In this document: piece by piece, positions 53,988-63,362 of the stretch
Layout of the letters: each line of letters begins with the position of its first letter
Position numbering within the stretch: position 1 is the first letter of the stretch
Source: a bacterium
GTDB lineage: Bacteria > Planctomycetota > Planctomycetia > Pirellulales > Pirellulaceae
Length of the DNA stretch: 64,000 bases
NCBI GenBank assembly: GCA_016124445.1
Contig: WGNR01000020.1
Span: forward strand, 1 to 64,000
Direction: 5' to 3'
Position numbers and translations under genes: made by a program
The notes under the pieces: model-generated
The model's database searches: none
What the model saw: only the letters and a program-made list of their open reading frames with translations
Told to the model about the DNA's origin: nothing

Positions 53988-55155
53988 CGTTCGGTTTGCT
54001 TTGAGGTCGAAGGAGTGTGGAAAGGATATTCATCGCCGCTTCGGCTTGATTTGTATCTAATAGTTTGGCTGATTCTTGCAGAGCAGTAACCTGTCGCGGT
54101 GTGAAAGGGATCGGCTGGCCTGGTTCGGGAAGGTCGGGAATCAGATGAGCAACGATGGTCGAGATCAACTCGGCAATGCCGTCGCCGGTGACAGCGCTGG
54201 TGCCCAGCATTTCGGAGGCCTCAGGTATCTCAACGTTCCGGGTCAGGTCAATCTTGTTCACCACATGCAGCGCGGAAGGAAGTTGGCGGAGCGATTCGTC
54301 CAGTTCGTCTGGCCGCAGATTGGCGGCGTCATGCAGGACGACTACCAGGTCTGCGGTCTGCATCGCTGCCTTCGCTTTCGCGATGCCTGCTTCTTCCAGT
54401 TCATCGGCGGTCAGCCGAATGCCGGCGGTGTCGGAGAATTGAACCGGCCAACCATCCAGCGCCGTCGTCGCATGCAGTACGTCGCGCGTCGTCCCTGGCA
54501 TATCCAACACGATCGCACGCTCGTAGCCAACGATGGCATTGAGCAAACTGCTTTTGCCAACATTCGGTGGGCCGGCCAGGACGATCGACCAGGGTTGCGT
54601 CAGCCCTTTGCCGACCTGGGCGAATTGCAATACGGACTCGATTCGCTTCCGGGCCGTTTCGATGTCGGTTTGTTCCAGCAATTTCACAATGTCGTTGATT
54701 TCCCGAGACAACGCTCCCTGGCATTGATCGAGCAGATGGAGCGCCGCTTGCTGAGTTGCCGCGTGGGGCAAAGCGAGACGCGCCTCGGCGATGATGGCGT
54801 CCTCTTCCTGATTAGCAATCCATTCTTGCCAAGAGATCACCTCGCAGCCGGCGGTGCTTAGGTGCTGCAGAATTCGCTGGCTGGCTTGCATGCCGCCATG
54901 GCAGTGGATCTCGACACGCTGCTGATCCACGCGGGCAACGACCAATTCTTCGCCGGGGTCTTGCTCATCTTCTTTCCACGTTCCGACCAAGATCCGGCCG
55001 ACGTTGGCGTCGGCCAGACCGATTTTGCCGATGCTGTGGAAGTAGCTGCAGCTTGTCGAAACCGCTTGCGGGCCGTCGACGCTGATCGTAGCGATCGCGC
55101 CGCGAGCCGGTGGTGTCAATACAGCGGCAAATGTTGGTCGAGACTCGTTGGTCAT
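53980..55155 (-). CDS. Reduced MnmE/TrmE-like GTPase
   Basis: About 391 residues. The N-terminal TrmE-type domain (TFAAVLTPPARGAIATISVDGP) and helical domain frame a Ras-like G domain with GPPNVGKSSL, DMPGTTRDV, DTAGIRLT and NKID. Two catalytic features of true MnmE are missing: the C-terminal C-[IV]-G-K box (here the protein ends LRPQSKPNDD) and the folate-site signatures SFTGED and PGEFT-x-R-A-F. Length is below the usual 450. It may be a paralogue that keeps GTPase activity without the tRNA wobble-uridine modification, or a divergent form. ATG 55155 is preferred over GTG 55164. It sits in a pepF-type, MnmE-like, molybdoenzyme run. Confidence 0.82.
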   Translation of the reverse strand: MTNESRPTFAAVLTPPARGAIATISVDGPQAVSTSCSYFHSIGKIGLADANVGRILVGTWKEDEQDPGEELVVARVDQQRVEIHCHGGMQASQRILQHLSTAGCEVISWQEWIANQEEDAIIAEARLALPHAATQQAALHLLDQCQGALSREINDIVKLLEQTDIETARKRIESVLQFAQVGKGLTQPWSIVLAGPPNVGKSSLLNAIVGYERAIVLDMPGTTRDVLHATTALDGWPVQFSDTAGIRLTADELEEAGIAKAKAAMQTADLVVVLHDAANLRPDELDESLRQLPSALHVVNKIDLTRNVEIPEASEMLGTSAVTGDGIAELISTIVAHLIPDLPEPGQPIPFTPRQVTALQESAKLLDTNQAEAAMNILSTLLRPQSKPNDD

Positions 55156-55167
55156 CCGGTTCACTCG

Positions 55168-56859
55168 TTACAGCCCTAGAAATGCACTGGCCTGGGCGGC
55201 GACTTCCGAGAGGCACCCTTTCTGGAAAGGGCTCTTCAGGTCGGCACTGTGAACCAGTTTTTGAAACGGCAACGTTCCGCCACGTCGGCAGAGTGCGACG
55301 TAATCCTCGAGTGCCTGCTGATAGTCTCGCTGGGCACGAACCCAGAACTGCAGCGCACAGCATTGGGCCAGCGTGTAATCGATGTAATAGAAAGGAGACA
55401 TGTAAATATGACGCTGTTTCTGCCAGCGGCCACCTTCCGGCAGATGGGGCAGATCACCAAACTTCATGTGTGGCAGGTAAATCTCCTCTAGTTTCCGCCA
55501 GGTCGCATTCCGCTGGGCCGGGGTCATGCCTGGGTTTTTGTAAACTTCGTGCTGGTAGTGATCGACCGAGACACCATAGGGGAGGAACAGCAGCGACGTC
55601 GTCAGATGGATGCGGCGAAAGCGATCGGCTTGATCGCCAAAGAAGTTTTCCATGTGAGGCCAGCAAAGGTATTCGAGGCTCATCGAATGGATCTCGCACG
55701 ATTCGTAGGTGGGCCAGACGTTGTCTGCCAGCGGCAGATCGATGCTTTCATAGCATTGATACGCATGTCCCATCTCGTGCGTGAAGACTTCGACGTCGCC
55801 CATAGTGCCGTTGAAGTTTGCGAAGATAAAGGGAACCTTTTGATCGAGCAGGCTTGCACAGAATCCGCCGCCTGCCTTGCCGGGGCGGTTCTGCAGATCC
55901 ATCAGGTTCTTGTCACGCATCAGGTGAAAGAACTCGCCCAGTTCCTTGCTCATGCCGTCGAACATCGCTTGGGCTTGTTCAATTTGATGTTCGTAACTTC
56001 CTTGAGGGCGCGGATTGCCGTCGGCATCGTAGATCGCCTCGTCCCAATACATCAGCGGATCGAGTCCCAATAGTTCGCTCTGTTGTTGGCGAATCTTGGT
56101 GCACAGCGGAACGATGTTATCCACCACTTCCCGGCGATATTGGTCGACGTCGGCCTCGTTGTAGTCGACACGGGTCAACAGCTGATAGCCGAGTTCGACG
56201 TAGTTGTTGTAGTTCAGCTTCTTCGCCATCTGATCGCGCAGCTTGACCATTTGATCGTAGATTTGATCGAGCGTCTCGCGGTTCTCAGCAAACCAGCCCC
56301 ACATCATTTCAAGCGAAGCATGACGAACGTCACGATCGAGCGACTCGGCGAACTCGGTCATGCCTGACAAGTTGGTCGTTTTGCCTTGAAACTCGAACGT
56401 CGCGCTGGCCAACAGTTCGTTGTATTTCGAGACAAGCCGGGCCTCTTCCACTAGGTCAGCTTCGATGATGGGATCGAACGCGCGGACCTGGCATTCCCAC
56501 ATCGCCACGGCCTGTTCGCCGAACTGCCTGGCAATGACCTCGCGGCGATTGTCGACGAGCAACAGCTTTTTAATTCGGACGTCGAGATCGGTCAGCTTCG
56601 GATCGATTTCGTCGCGGAGATCCATCGCGGCTTTGTAGTCAGAATTCTTCGTGTCCTGGTTGAAGCGGATCTCGGTCAGGTTTCGCCACGAGTCGAGATG
56701 GCGGCGAAGCTCGTCCCACTTTTGAACCGACTGGAGCAATTCTGCGGTGGAAAAATCGTTTTTAGGAAGGCTTTCGACCGACTGAGCAATCTCGTCGTAT
56801 TGACTGGTTAGCTGCTGAAGATTCGGAGGAGTGAGTTTCAGAAGGGCAAAATCGTCCAT
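55168..56859 (-). CDS. M3 family oligoendopeptidase (PepF-like)
   Basis: A 563-residue zinc endopeptidase acting on oligopeptides in the cytosol. The zinc motif HEMGH lies in VFTHEMGHAYQCYES, with the third ligand E in ESCEIHSMSLEY about 25 residues later. The upstream blocks YLELARVDY-like (ELGYQLLTRVDY) and FANFNGTMGDVEV match the family. Length is typical of the compact PepF-like group. It is followed closely by the MnmE-like gene. Confidence 0.9.
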   Translation of the reverse strand: MDDFALLKLTPPNLQQLTSQYDEIAQSVESLPKNDFSTAELLQSVQKWDELRRHLDSWRNLTEIRFNQDTKNSDYKAAMDLRDEIDPKLTDLDVRIKKLLLVDNRREVIARQFGEQAVAMWECQVRAFDPIIEADLVEEARLVSKYNELLASATFEFQGKTTNLSGMTEFAESLDRDVRHASLEMMWGWFAENRETLDQIYDQMVKLRDQMAKKLNYNNYVELGYQLLTRVDYNEADVDQYRREVVDNIVPLCTKIRQQQSELLGLDPLMYWDEAIYDADGNPRPQGSYEHQIEQAQAMFDGMSKELGEFFHLMRDKNLMDLQNRPGKAGGGFCASLLDQKVPFIFANFNGTMGDVEVFTHEMGHAYQCYESIDLPLADNVWPTYESCEIHSMSLEYLCWPHMENFFGDQADRFRRIHLTTSLLFLPYGVSVDHYQHEVYKNPGMTPAQRNATWRKLEEIYLPHMKFGDLPHLPEGGRWQKQRHIYMSPFYYIDYTLAQCCALQFWVRAQRDYQQALEDYVALCRRGGTLPFQKLVHSADLKSPFQKGCLSEVAAQASAFLGL

Positions 56860-57006
56860 CTATGCGATCCTGGTGCTGATTTTTTCGAAAAAACGAGGCA
56901 ATTGAGGTGTCGATCGGAAGTTTGACTTTGCCACGTCAACAAGACATCATGAGACCTTGATACGATGCCTATCTATCCATCTTCTCATCCTTAGAGATCA
57001 TACCCC

Positions 57007-57996
57007 ATGGCCGACGAATTCTTCTACAAGTTCAATGCATCTTCGCCCGAAGTTGGTCCGATTGATTCAAAGACACTGAAACAACTTGCCGGAAGTGGGG
57101 CAATCCAACAGGAAAGCATGCTCCGTCGTGGCACCGGCGATTGGGTTGTGGCCTCGAGTGTGAAAGGATTGTTTCCGGATAGCGCCGTGCCGACTGCACC
57201 ACCAACAGCAGCGCCTGTCGCGACTCCTACAGCGGCACCATTGCAGCCTCCGGCGGCTGCTCCTGTCTCGACGCCACCGACTGCAACTCCGGTGAGCCCC
57301 GCTAGCGCGGTACCTGAAGCGGTTCCAGTTGCACCAGCCGCGGCAGCGCCAGGCGGATTGAACCTGCCGAACCTGGGAGATGTCAAGCCAGCAGAAGCTC
57401 CGGCGGGACTTGATTCGCTGGTCGTGGCACCAAAGAAGCCCGGCGGCAAATCGTCGAAAAAGCCGGCTCCGGTCGCCAAGAAGCCGGCACCACCGGCAGC
57501 CGCTCCGGTCGCCCCAAATATCGAGGCCCCCAAAGTGGAAAGCCCCAAGGCCGAAGCACCGAAAGCGGAAGCCAACGCTCCAGATCCCTTTGGTTCGCCA
57601 GGTCCGGCGCAACCCAACCCATTCGCAAGTGACCCCAGTCCGCGGCGCGATCGTGGATCACGCGGAAAGAAGACGGGCGGATTTGGTTCGTTGCTGAATT
57701 TCGATGTGGTCATCACGCCAACGGTGATCAAGGTCCTCTTTTATATTGCTGTTTTCTTGATCATGCTGGGCTGGATCGGGATGTCAGGGGTCGTGGTTGT
57801 TTCGGCACTCTTTTCCGGCGACCTGACGGTAATCCTGTTTGCAGTTGGATACTCGGTGGGAATGCTGATTTTTGCGTTCTTATATGTCGTGCTCGCTCGA
57901 GTCTGGGCCGAAGTGGTGATGGTCTTCTTCCAGATCAACGACAATGTGCGTGACATCCGCGATCTGATGGAAGAACGAGATGGAGTGGTTCAATAA
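57007..57996 (+). CDS. GYF_2 plus DUF4282 membrane protein
   Basis: A 329-residue protein: GYF_2 domain (2-55, EFFYKFNASSPEVGPIDSKTL, GDWVVASSVKGLF), a long Ala/Pro/Lys-rich low-complexity linker (60-220), and a C-terminal DUF4282 region with two helices (LNFDVVITPTVIKVLFYIAVFL, then a second helix) ending RVWAEVVMVFFQINDNVRDIRDLM. It is the fourth GYF_2 protein in the window and shares the cytosolic GYF_2 plus membrane layout with the trio at the left end. The function is unknown; a peptide-binding adaptor at the membrane is plausible. ATG 57007 follows a GAGA-type site. Confidence 0.85.
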   Translation: MADEFFYKFNASSPEVGPIDSKTLKQLAGSGAIQQESMLRRGTGDWVVASSVKGLFPDSAVPTAPPTAAPVATPTAAPLQPPAAAPVSTPPTATPVSPASAVPEAVPVAPAAAAPGGLNLPNLGDVKPAEAPAGLDSLVVAPKKPGGKSSKKPAPVAKKPAPPAAAPVAPNIEAPKVESPKAEAPKAEANAPDPFGSPGPAQPNPFASDPSPRRDRGSRGKKTGGFGSLLNFDVVITPTVIKVLFYIAVFLIMLGWIGMSGVVVVSALFSGDLTVILFAVGYSVGMLIFAFLYVVLARVWAEVVMVFFQINDNVRDIRDLMEERDGVVQ

Positions 57997-58150
57997 TCAC
58001 CCCAGAGTAAAGGAAACCAAGTGATTTGCCGACCACTACCGCGACAGGGGTGTTCGGGTGGTTGACGGTTTCCCTGCTGCCAGCCTACAAATGGGGCTGA
58101 TTCCCTCTTTTGGATTCGGTCCCCCTTAAACAGGTTCAGGTTGGTTCGCG

Positions 58151-59719
58151 ATGTCTCTCGACCCGGTCATTCAAAACGCCATTGTCAGTGTCAGCAACAA
58201 GGAAGGTCTGACCGAATTTGCCCAAGGTCTGGTGGAAGCTGGAGTCACCATCTACAGCACCGGCGGCACGCGGCGTCACTTGGAAGAGGCCGAGATTCCG
58301 GTCAAAGACGTCACTGAGTACACCAAATTTCCAGAGATGATGGATGGCCGTTTGAAGACGCTTCATCCCAAGATCTTCGGCGGCATTCTTTGCCGACATG
58401 ATCGCGAAGACGATATGGCCGCGATCGGCGAGCATGGGATCTTTCCGATTCCGCTGGTGGTGGTGAATCTCTACCCGTTCGAGGAAACGATTGCCAAGCC
58501 TGACGTGACCGATGCCCGGGCAATCGAGCAGATCGACATCGGCGGCCCCAGCCTCGTTCGCGCGGCAGCCAAGAACCATCAGTTCACCACGATTGCCTGC
58601 AAGCCGAGCCAATACCCGCAGATTCTGGCCGAGTTGCGAGAAGGGGGCACGACCAGCCTCGCGCTACGTCGCCAATTGGCCGCAGCCGCGTTTGCCCATA
58701 CGGCCGCTTATGACGCGGCGATTGCGGACTACTTCGAGAAAAAAGAAGACAGTCCGTTCCCGGAAACGCTGCGGCAATCGTTCGAGCGGAAATTGGTTCT
58801 GCGATATGGCGAGAACCCGCACCAGTTGGGCGCGTTGTATGCCGTGCCGAAGTTCAACGGGGCTTCGCTGGTCGACGCCCAGCAGCTCAATGGCAAAGAG
58901 CTTTCGTACAACAATCTCCTGGACCTCGACAGCGCCCTGGCGATTGCCCGTGGTTTGCCCGATGCGGCCGTTTCGGTGATCAAGCACAACAATCCATGCG
59001 GTGCCGCCTCGGCCGCCTCTTTGGCGGAAGCATGCGAGAAAGCGATGCTGGGTGATCCGCTCAGTGCGTTTGGCAGCGTGATCGGAATGAACCAGGAGGT
59101 CGATGCCGCGACGGCCGAGTATCTTTCGACGCCTGGCCTGTTTGTCGAAGCGATTGCCGCACCAGGCTTCACTCCCGATGCGGTTCAGATTCTGACCACC
59201 AAGCCGAAGTGGAAATCAAACGTTCGCTTGATGGCGGTTGGTCCGCTGGAAGGTGATCGACCGCAGTTCCAGTCGCGTTGGATCGAAGGGGGATTGCTCG
59301 TTCAAAACACCGACTTCGCACCAGACAATATGAGTGACTGGAAGGTCGTGACCGAAGCCGACGTCGACGATGTGACCCGCCGCGAGCTCGAATTCGCCTG
59401 GGAGATTTGCCGCTTCGTGAAGTCGAATGCGATCGTGTTGTGCAAAGATCGATCGTTGATCGGTGCCGGGGCAGGGCAGATGAGCCGCGTCGACTCGGTG
59501 CAGATCTCTATCGAAAAGGCCGCCGATCGTGCTCCTGGCAGCGTGCTGGCCAGTGATGCGTTCTTCCCGTTTCCCGATTCGATTCACGAAGCAGCCAAGG
59601 CAGGGGTCAAAGCGTTCATTCAGCCAGGTGGCTCGAAACGCGATCAAGAAGTGATTGATGCCTGTAACGAGCACAACCTGCCGATGCTGTTCACCGGCGT
59701 ACGTCACTTCCGTCATTAA
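58151..59719 (+). CDS. purH: Bifunctional AICAR formyltransferase / IMP cyclohydrolase
   Basis: A 522-residue enzyme for the last two steps of de novo purine synthesis. The N-terminal cyclohydrolase (about 1-200) includes the STGGTRRHLEE and GGPSLVRAAAKNH blocks. The C-terminal formyltransferase includes RYGENPHQ, SVIKHNNPCGAA, GDPLSAFGSVIGMN and FPDSIHEAAKAGVKAFIQPGGSKRDQEVIDAC. All core residues are present; length is standard. The next gene, trpC, follows after 17 bases. Confidence 0.96.
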   Translation: MSLDPVIQNAIVSVSNKEGLTEFAQGLVEAGVTIYSTGGTRRHLEEAEIPVKDVTEYTKFPEMMDGRLKTLHPKIFGGILCRHDREDDMAAIGEHGIFPIPLVVVNLYPFEETIAKPDVTDARAIEQIDIGGPSLVRAAAKNHQFTTIACKPSQYPQILAELREGGTTSLALRRQLAAAAFAHTAAYDAAIADYFEKKEDSPFPETLRQSFERKLVLRYGENPHQLGALYAVPKFNGASLVDAQQLNGKELSYNNLLDLDSALAIARGLPDAAVSVIKHNNPCGAASAASLAEACEKAMLGDPLSAFGSVIGMNQEVDAATAEYLSTPGLFVEAIAAPGFTPDAVQILTTKPKWKSNVRLMAVGPLEGDRPQFQSRWIEGGLLVQNTDFAPDNMSDWKVVTEADVDDVTRRELEFAWEICRFVKSNAIVLCKDRSLIGAGAGQMSRVDSVQISIEKAADRAPGSVLASDAFFPFPDSIHEAAKAGVKAFIQPGGSKRDQEVIDACNEHNLPMLFTGVRHFRH

Positions 59720-59736
59720 TCTCAGCTCAAGCACTT

Positions 59737-60537
59737 ATGTCTGCCGCCACCGTTCTCGACAAGATCGTTTCCAAAAAGCGGGAAGAGATTGCCGCGGCCA
59801 AATCGCGTTGTCCGCTGGCAGAGATCGAGGCCCGCTGTAAAGATGCCCCGGCGCCGCGCGGCTTTCTGGCGGCTTTGTCGGCCGAAGGCCCCGTGAAACT
59901 GATCGCCGAGGTGAAGAAGGCCAGCCCATCGAAGGGACTGATTCGGCCTGACTTTCACCCGGTGCAGATCGCCAAAGCTTACGAAGCGGCCGGTGCAACG
60001 TGTATCAGTTGCTTGACCGACGAGTCGTTCTTTCAGGGACATCTCGACTATTTGATCGCCATTCGCAGCGAAGTGGGACTGCCGATTTTGCGGAAGGACT
60101 TCGTGCTTGATCCTTACCAGGTGATCGAAGCCAGGGCCGCAGGCGCGGATGCCGTTCTGTTGATTGCCGAATGCTTGGACGATGATGCTTTGAAGTCGCT
60201 GCACGATCAGATTTGCGAGCTCGGAATGACGCCGCTGGTCGAGTTGTACGAAGAAGCGAACGTTTCGCGGGTCCTCGATATCGGGGCGAAACTGGTCGGC
60301 ATCAACAATCGCGATCTGAGGACCTTTGAGGTCGACCTGCACCACACGATTCGACTTGGAAAGGAAATCCCGGACGATCGAGTGCTGGTCGGCGAGAGCG
60401 GCATCTTCACGCACGACGACCTGCTGATGCTGCAAGAGAACGATGTCGACGCTGTTTTAGTCGGGGAAAGTCTGATGCGGCAAGAGGACGTTCAGGCAGC
60501 CGTTCGGAAACTGTTGGGAAGCTCAACCACTCAGTAG
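59737..60537 (+). CDS. trpC: Indole-3-glycerol phosphate synthase
   Basis: A 266-residue TIM-barrel enzyme of tryptophan synthesis that closes the ring of carboxyphenylaminodeoxyribulose phosphate. IAEVKKASPSKGLI contains the catalytic lysine and phosphate site; LRKDFVLDPYQV carries the second lysine; EANVSRVLDIGAKLVGINNRDL and the GESGI loop follow. It stands beside purH, not in a trp operon, a scattered layout common in planctomycetes. Confidence 0.95.
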   Translation: MSAATVLDKIVSKKREEIAAAKSRCPLAEIEARCKDAPAPRGFLAALSAEGPVKLIAEVKKASPSKGLIRPDFHPVQIAKAYEAAGATCISCLTDESFFQGHLDYLIAIRSEVGLPILRKDFVLDPYQVIEARAAGADAVLLIAECLDDDALKSLHDQICELGMTPLVELYEEANVSRVLDIGAKLVGINNRDLRTFEVDLHHTIRLGKEIPDDRVLVGESGIFTHDDLLMLQENDVDAVLVGESLMRQEDVQAAVRKLLGSSTTQ

Positions 60538-60563
60538 ATCCAACCATCGCCCAGGGACCGAGC

Positions 60564-61163
60564 ATGCTCATGAAAACTTTTCAGCTTTTCGGTGCCTTGC
60601 TCCTGGTGACGGTCTTGGAAGGGACTGTTTTTGGCGGAACCGGTACGCCGCATAGTTCGCTGGCTGGTTTTCTCAGCGGGCTGATTCATCCCTGGTTTAC
60701 CGTCGATCACTTGCTAGCGATGCTGGCAATCGGTGTGCTGGTGATTCATGTCGAAAAGGGATCGATCATCGCGGTTCCGATCGTTTTTCTTACCAGTGTC
60801 CTGATTGGAGAAGGGCTGGAGGGGACTGGCATCAGGTTGCCATTTGGTCCCGTATCGGTCGCCGCCACGGTCATCTTTTTGGGGACGCTGCTGATTGCCG
60901 GTCGGACCTACTCGGAGGTAATGCTGGCAATCGTGGTGGCGGCCTGTGGTGTCCTGGTTGGTTATGCAAGCGATCCCGTCTATCAATTGCCGATCGTTCC
61001 TATTTCATTCCTGGTGGGGCAATTGCTTGGTGGCGGGCTGGTTATCGTGATTGGCATGTGGCTGGGATATTGGATCGAGCCTTCATCTTCCGTCTCACGA
61101 TGTCTAGGCGGTTTGGTTGCTTTAGGGGGAGCAGTGGTCCTGGTGCAGGCCTGGATCGCCTGA
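60564..61163 (+). CDS. HupE/UreJ-family membrane protein
   Basis: A 199-residue integral membrane protein. GLIHPWFTVDHLLAMLAIGVLV matches the signature GxxHPxxGxDHxxAMxAVG of the HupE/UreJ family, linked in other bacteria to nickel transport for hydrogenase or urease. Six helices are predicted. There is no urease or hydrogenase gene near, so the cargo is open. It lies 26 bases after trpC; an internal ATG at 60570 is the alternative start. Confidence 0.82.
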   Translation: MLMKTFQLFGALLLVTVLEGTVFGGTGTPHSSLAGFLSGLIHPWFTVDHLLAMLAIGVLVIHVEKGSIIAVPIVFLTSVLIGEGLEGTGIRLPFGPVSVAATVIFLGTLLIAGRTYSEVMLAIVVAACGVLVGYASDPVYQLPIVPISFLVGQLLGGGLVIVIGMWLGYWIEPSSSVSRCLGGLVALGGAVVLVQAWIA

Positions 61164-61314
61164 TCTTCTCCGGCCGCTAGCATTCAATGACTGCGGATGT
61201 GTCTTGCGTCGGCCGGCGGTTCTAAGGTAGGAAGTAGGCCGCTTCGTTGCTGTCGGTGCCGTTTGATTCGGTAAACCGGTCGGATTCCGTCGAGTATGTC
61301 AGCGTCTCAGGTCG

Positions 61315-62175
61315 ATGCAGGAAATAGGAACCAACTCGAACTTGCTTGCTTCGGACTCATCTGTTGACGCAATGAATATGCCTGAAAATAAAGCGCGAGG
61401 CCTGAAGCTGCCGTTGCTGCTTGTTTGGATGACCGCGATTCCGCTGGCGCTTCTGGCAGCCATCACCGCAGTCTGCTATTGGACTCCGTTGGATCTGATC
61501 GCAACGCATCAGTTTTTCAGTCCGACCGGCGATCCGTTTCCTTATCGCGAAACGGGTGTGGCGATCCTGATTTACGACTACGGCCCGATCCCGGCGATCG
61601 TGTTTGGGGTTGGCAGCATTGTGGTGCTGATCGGAAGCTTTCAGTTCGAGAAGCTCAGACCGTGGCGGAAGGCTGCTTTCTTTTGTGCTGTTGCCATCAC
61701 CATTGGACCTGGAATCCTGATCAATTCGGTACTTAAACCGAATTGGGGCCGGCCGCGTCCGGTTGATACGATCGCGTTTGGCGGCTGCTTGAGCTATGTT
61801 CCGCCTGGAACGATTGGGCCATATGAAGCAGCCAGGTCATTTCCCAGCGGCCACGCTTCGATGGGATTCGTTTTTTTGCTGCCAGGTTTTCTGCTGCTTA
61901 AAAAGAACCGAGCCCAGGCGTTCTGCGTACTGGCCTTTGGTTTTCTCTGCGGAACGATCGTGGGAGCATCAAGGATTGCTGAAGGTGGGCATTTCCTGAG
62001 TGATATTGCCTGGAGTGGGGCGATCGTCTACTTTACCGGCCTCGTTTTGTACGTAGCAATGTACGGATGGAATGAGCCGGAAGACGAGGCTATCCAAGAA
62101 CACCCGACCGTCCCATTCACGCAGCCTGAAAACATTGCCATGTCCCAAGACTCTCGAACCAATTCGGCCGCCTAA
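61315..62175 (+). CDS. PAP2-family membrane phosphatase
   Basis: A 286-residue membrane protein. The three motifs of type-2 phosphatidic acid phosphatases are visible: KPNWGRPRP (C1), PSGHAS (C2, with the catalytic histidine) and SRIAEGGHFLSDI (C3). Five or six helices frame them. Candidate substrates are undecaprenyl or lipid phosphates; the sequence does not decide. It precedes an LptF/LptG-type permease by 14 bases, so the two may cooperate in envelope lipid biogenesis. ATG 61315 is preferred; 61372 is an alternative. Confidence 0.88.
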   Translation: MQEIGTNSNLLASDSSVDAMNMPENKARGLKLPLLLVWMTAIPLALLAAITAVCYWTPLDLIATHQFFSPTGDPFPYRETGVAILIYDYGPIPAIVFGVGSIVVLIGSFQFEKLRPWRKAAFFCAVAITIGPGILINSVLKPNWGRPRPVDTIAFGGCLSYVPPGTIGPYEAARSFPSGHASMGFVFLLPGFLLLKKNRAQAFCVLAFGFLCGTIVGASRIAEGGHFLSDIAWSGAIVYFTGLVLYVAMYGWNEPEDEAIQEHPTVPFTQPENIAMSQDSRTNSAA

Positions 62176-62189
62176 ATCACACACGATTG

Positions 62190-63353
62190 ATGTTATCCAC
62201 GATTCAGAGGTACGTTCTGTGGGAGGTCCTTAAGGTCTTCCTCCTCTGTTTAAGCGTCACGGTGTTGATGATGACCGTGGGGGGCGGCGTCACTGAAGGG
62301 TTGAAGAAGGGATTGCCCCCATGGGTGATCCTCAACATGCTTCCTTACTTCATCCCGGAAATGCTTCGTTACACGATTCCCGGGTGCATGCTGTTTGCCG
62401 TCTGCACAACCTTCGGTCGGATGGCAGCTACCAACGAGATCACGGCGATCAAGTCGGCCGGGATCAATCCGATGGAATTGATTTGGCCGGTTCTCGCGTT
62501 GGCCTATTGTCTCAGCTTTTTCACGTTCGAGATGTACGATGTCTGTGCGGCATGGTCTCGGCCCAATCTGCATCGGGTGGTGGCCGAGTCGCTTGACGAT
62601 ACCATCTACGGCGTGCTGAGAATGAATGGGAGCTTCAAGATGTCGGGGCTCGAGGTTGCGGTGAAGTCGGTCGAAGACCGCACGCTCGTCAAACCGAGAA
62701 TCACCGTTGCGGCGACTGACACGCAGCCCTCAATCTACTTGGAAGCTGCTGAAGCAGAACTAAGAATCGATCCAGATACCGGCATCCTGCAACTTCGCGT
62801 GCGAGACGGCAATGTTAAGAGTGGCAAAGGGACTTCGCTCGACTTCTCCGATGAGCAGGTCATCTACCTCGATCATCTCAATTCGATTGAGCTCGACGAA
62901 AATCAGACCTCGCCGGCAAACCTTACGTTGAAATCGATCCCGCGGCAAATCAAACGCCAGAAAACGATCATCCAGGAAACCCTGGGCAAAATCGAAACGG
63001 TTTCTGCCAGTGGCAATGCGCCGCAAGTTAAAGCACTTGGAGACTATTTGAGCGTCAATCAAAAGCGGCTCTATCGACTCGAAGCAGAACGCCAACGACG
63101 CCTGTCCAATGGGTTCGGTGTGTTTTGCTTTGCCTGCATGGGCATTCCGGTCGCGATCTGGCGGCGATCTTCCGACAATGTTTCGACCTTCTTCACCTGC
63201 TTTCTGCCGGTGCTGTTGTTGTACTATCCGTTGTTGATGATTGGCGAAAACGCAGCTCGGGATGGTGACTATGGCGCTGCTCCGGTCTGGATTGCCGATG
63301 TCGTCCTATTCGTCATCGGGGCGGTACTGATGTATCGCGTGAATCGGAATTAA
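62190..63353 (+). CDS. LptF/LptG (YjgP/YjgQ) family permease
   Basis: A 387-residue protein with three helices before and three after a large beta-rich periplasmic domain (about 130-290), the layout of the LPS-export permeases LptF and LptG. IQRYVLWEVLKVFLLCL at the start and MLPYFIPEMLRYTIPGCMLFAVCTTFGRMAATNEITAIKSAGI match the family coupling region. In diderm bacteria these proteins and LptB pull lipopolysaccharide from the inner membrane. The second permease and LptB are not in this window. ATG 62190 is preferred over TTG 62187. Confidence 0.9.
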   Translation: MLSTIQRYVLWEVLKVFLLCLSVTVLMMTVGGGVTEGLKKGLPPWVILNMLPYFIPEMLRYTIPGCMLFAVCTTFGRMAATNEITAIKSAGINPMELIWPVLALAYCLSFFTFEMYDVCAAWSRPNLHRVVAESLDDTIYGVLRMNGSFKMSGLEVAVKSVEDRTLVKPRITVAATDTQPSIYLEAAEAELRIDPDTGILQLRVRDGNVKSGKGTSLDFSDEQVIYLDHLNSIELDENQTSPANLTLKSIPRQIKRQKTIIQETLGKIETVSASGNAPQVKALGDYLSVNQKRLYRLEAERQRRLSNGFGVFCFACMGIPVAIWRRSSDNVSTFFTCFLPVLLLYYPLLMIGENAARDGDYGAAPVWIADVVLFVIGAVLMYRVNRN

Positions 63354-63362
63354 GTGCCCACC

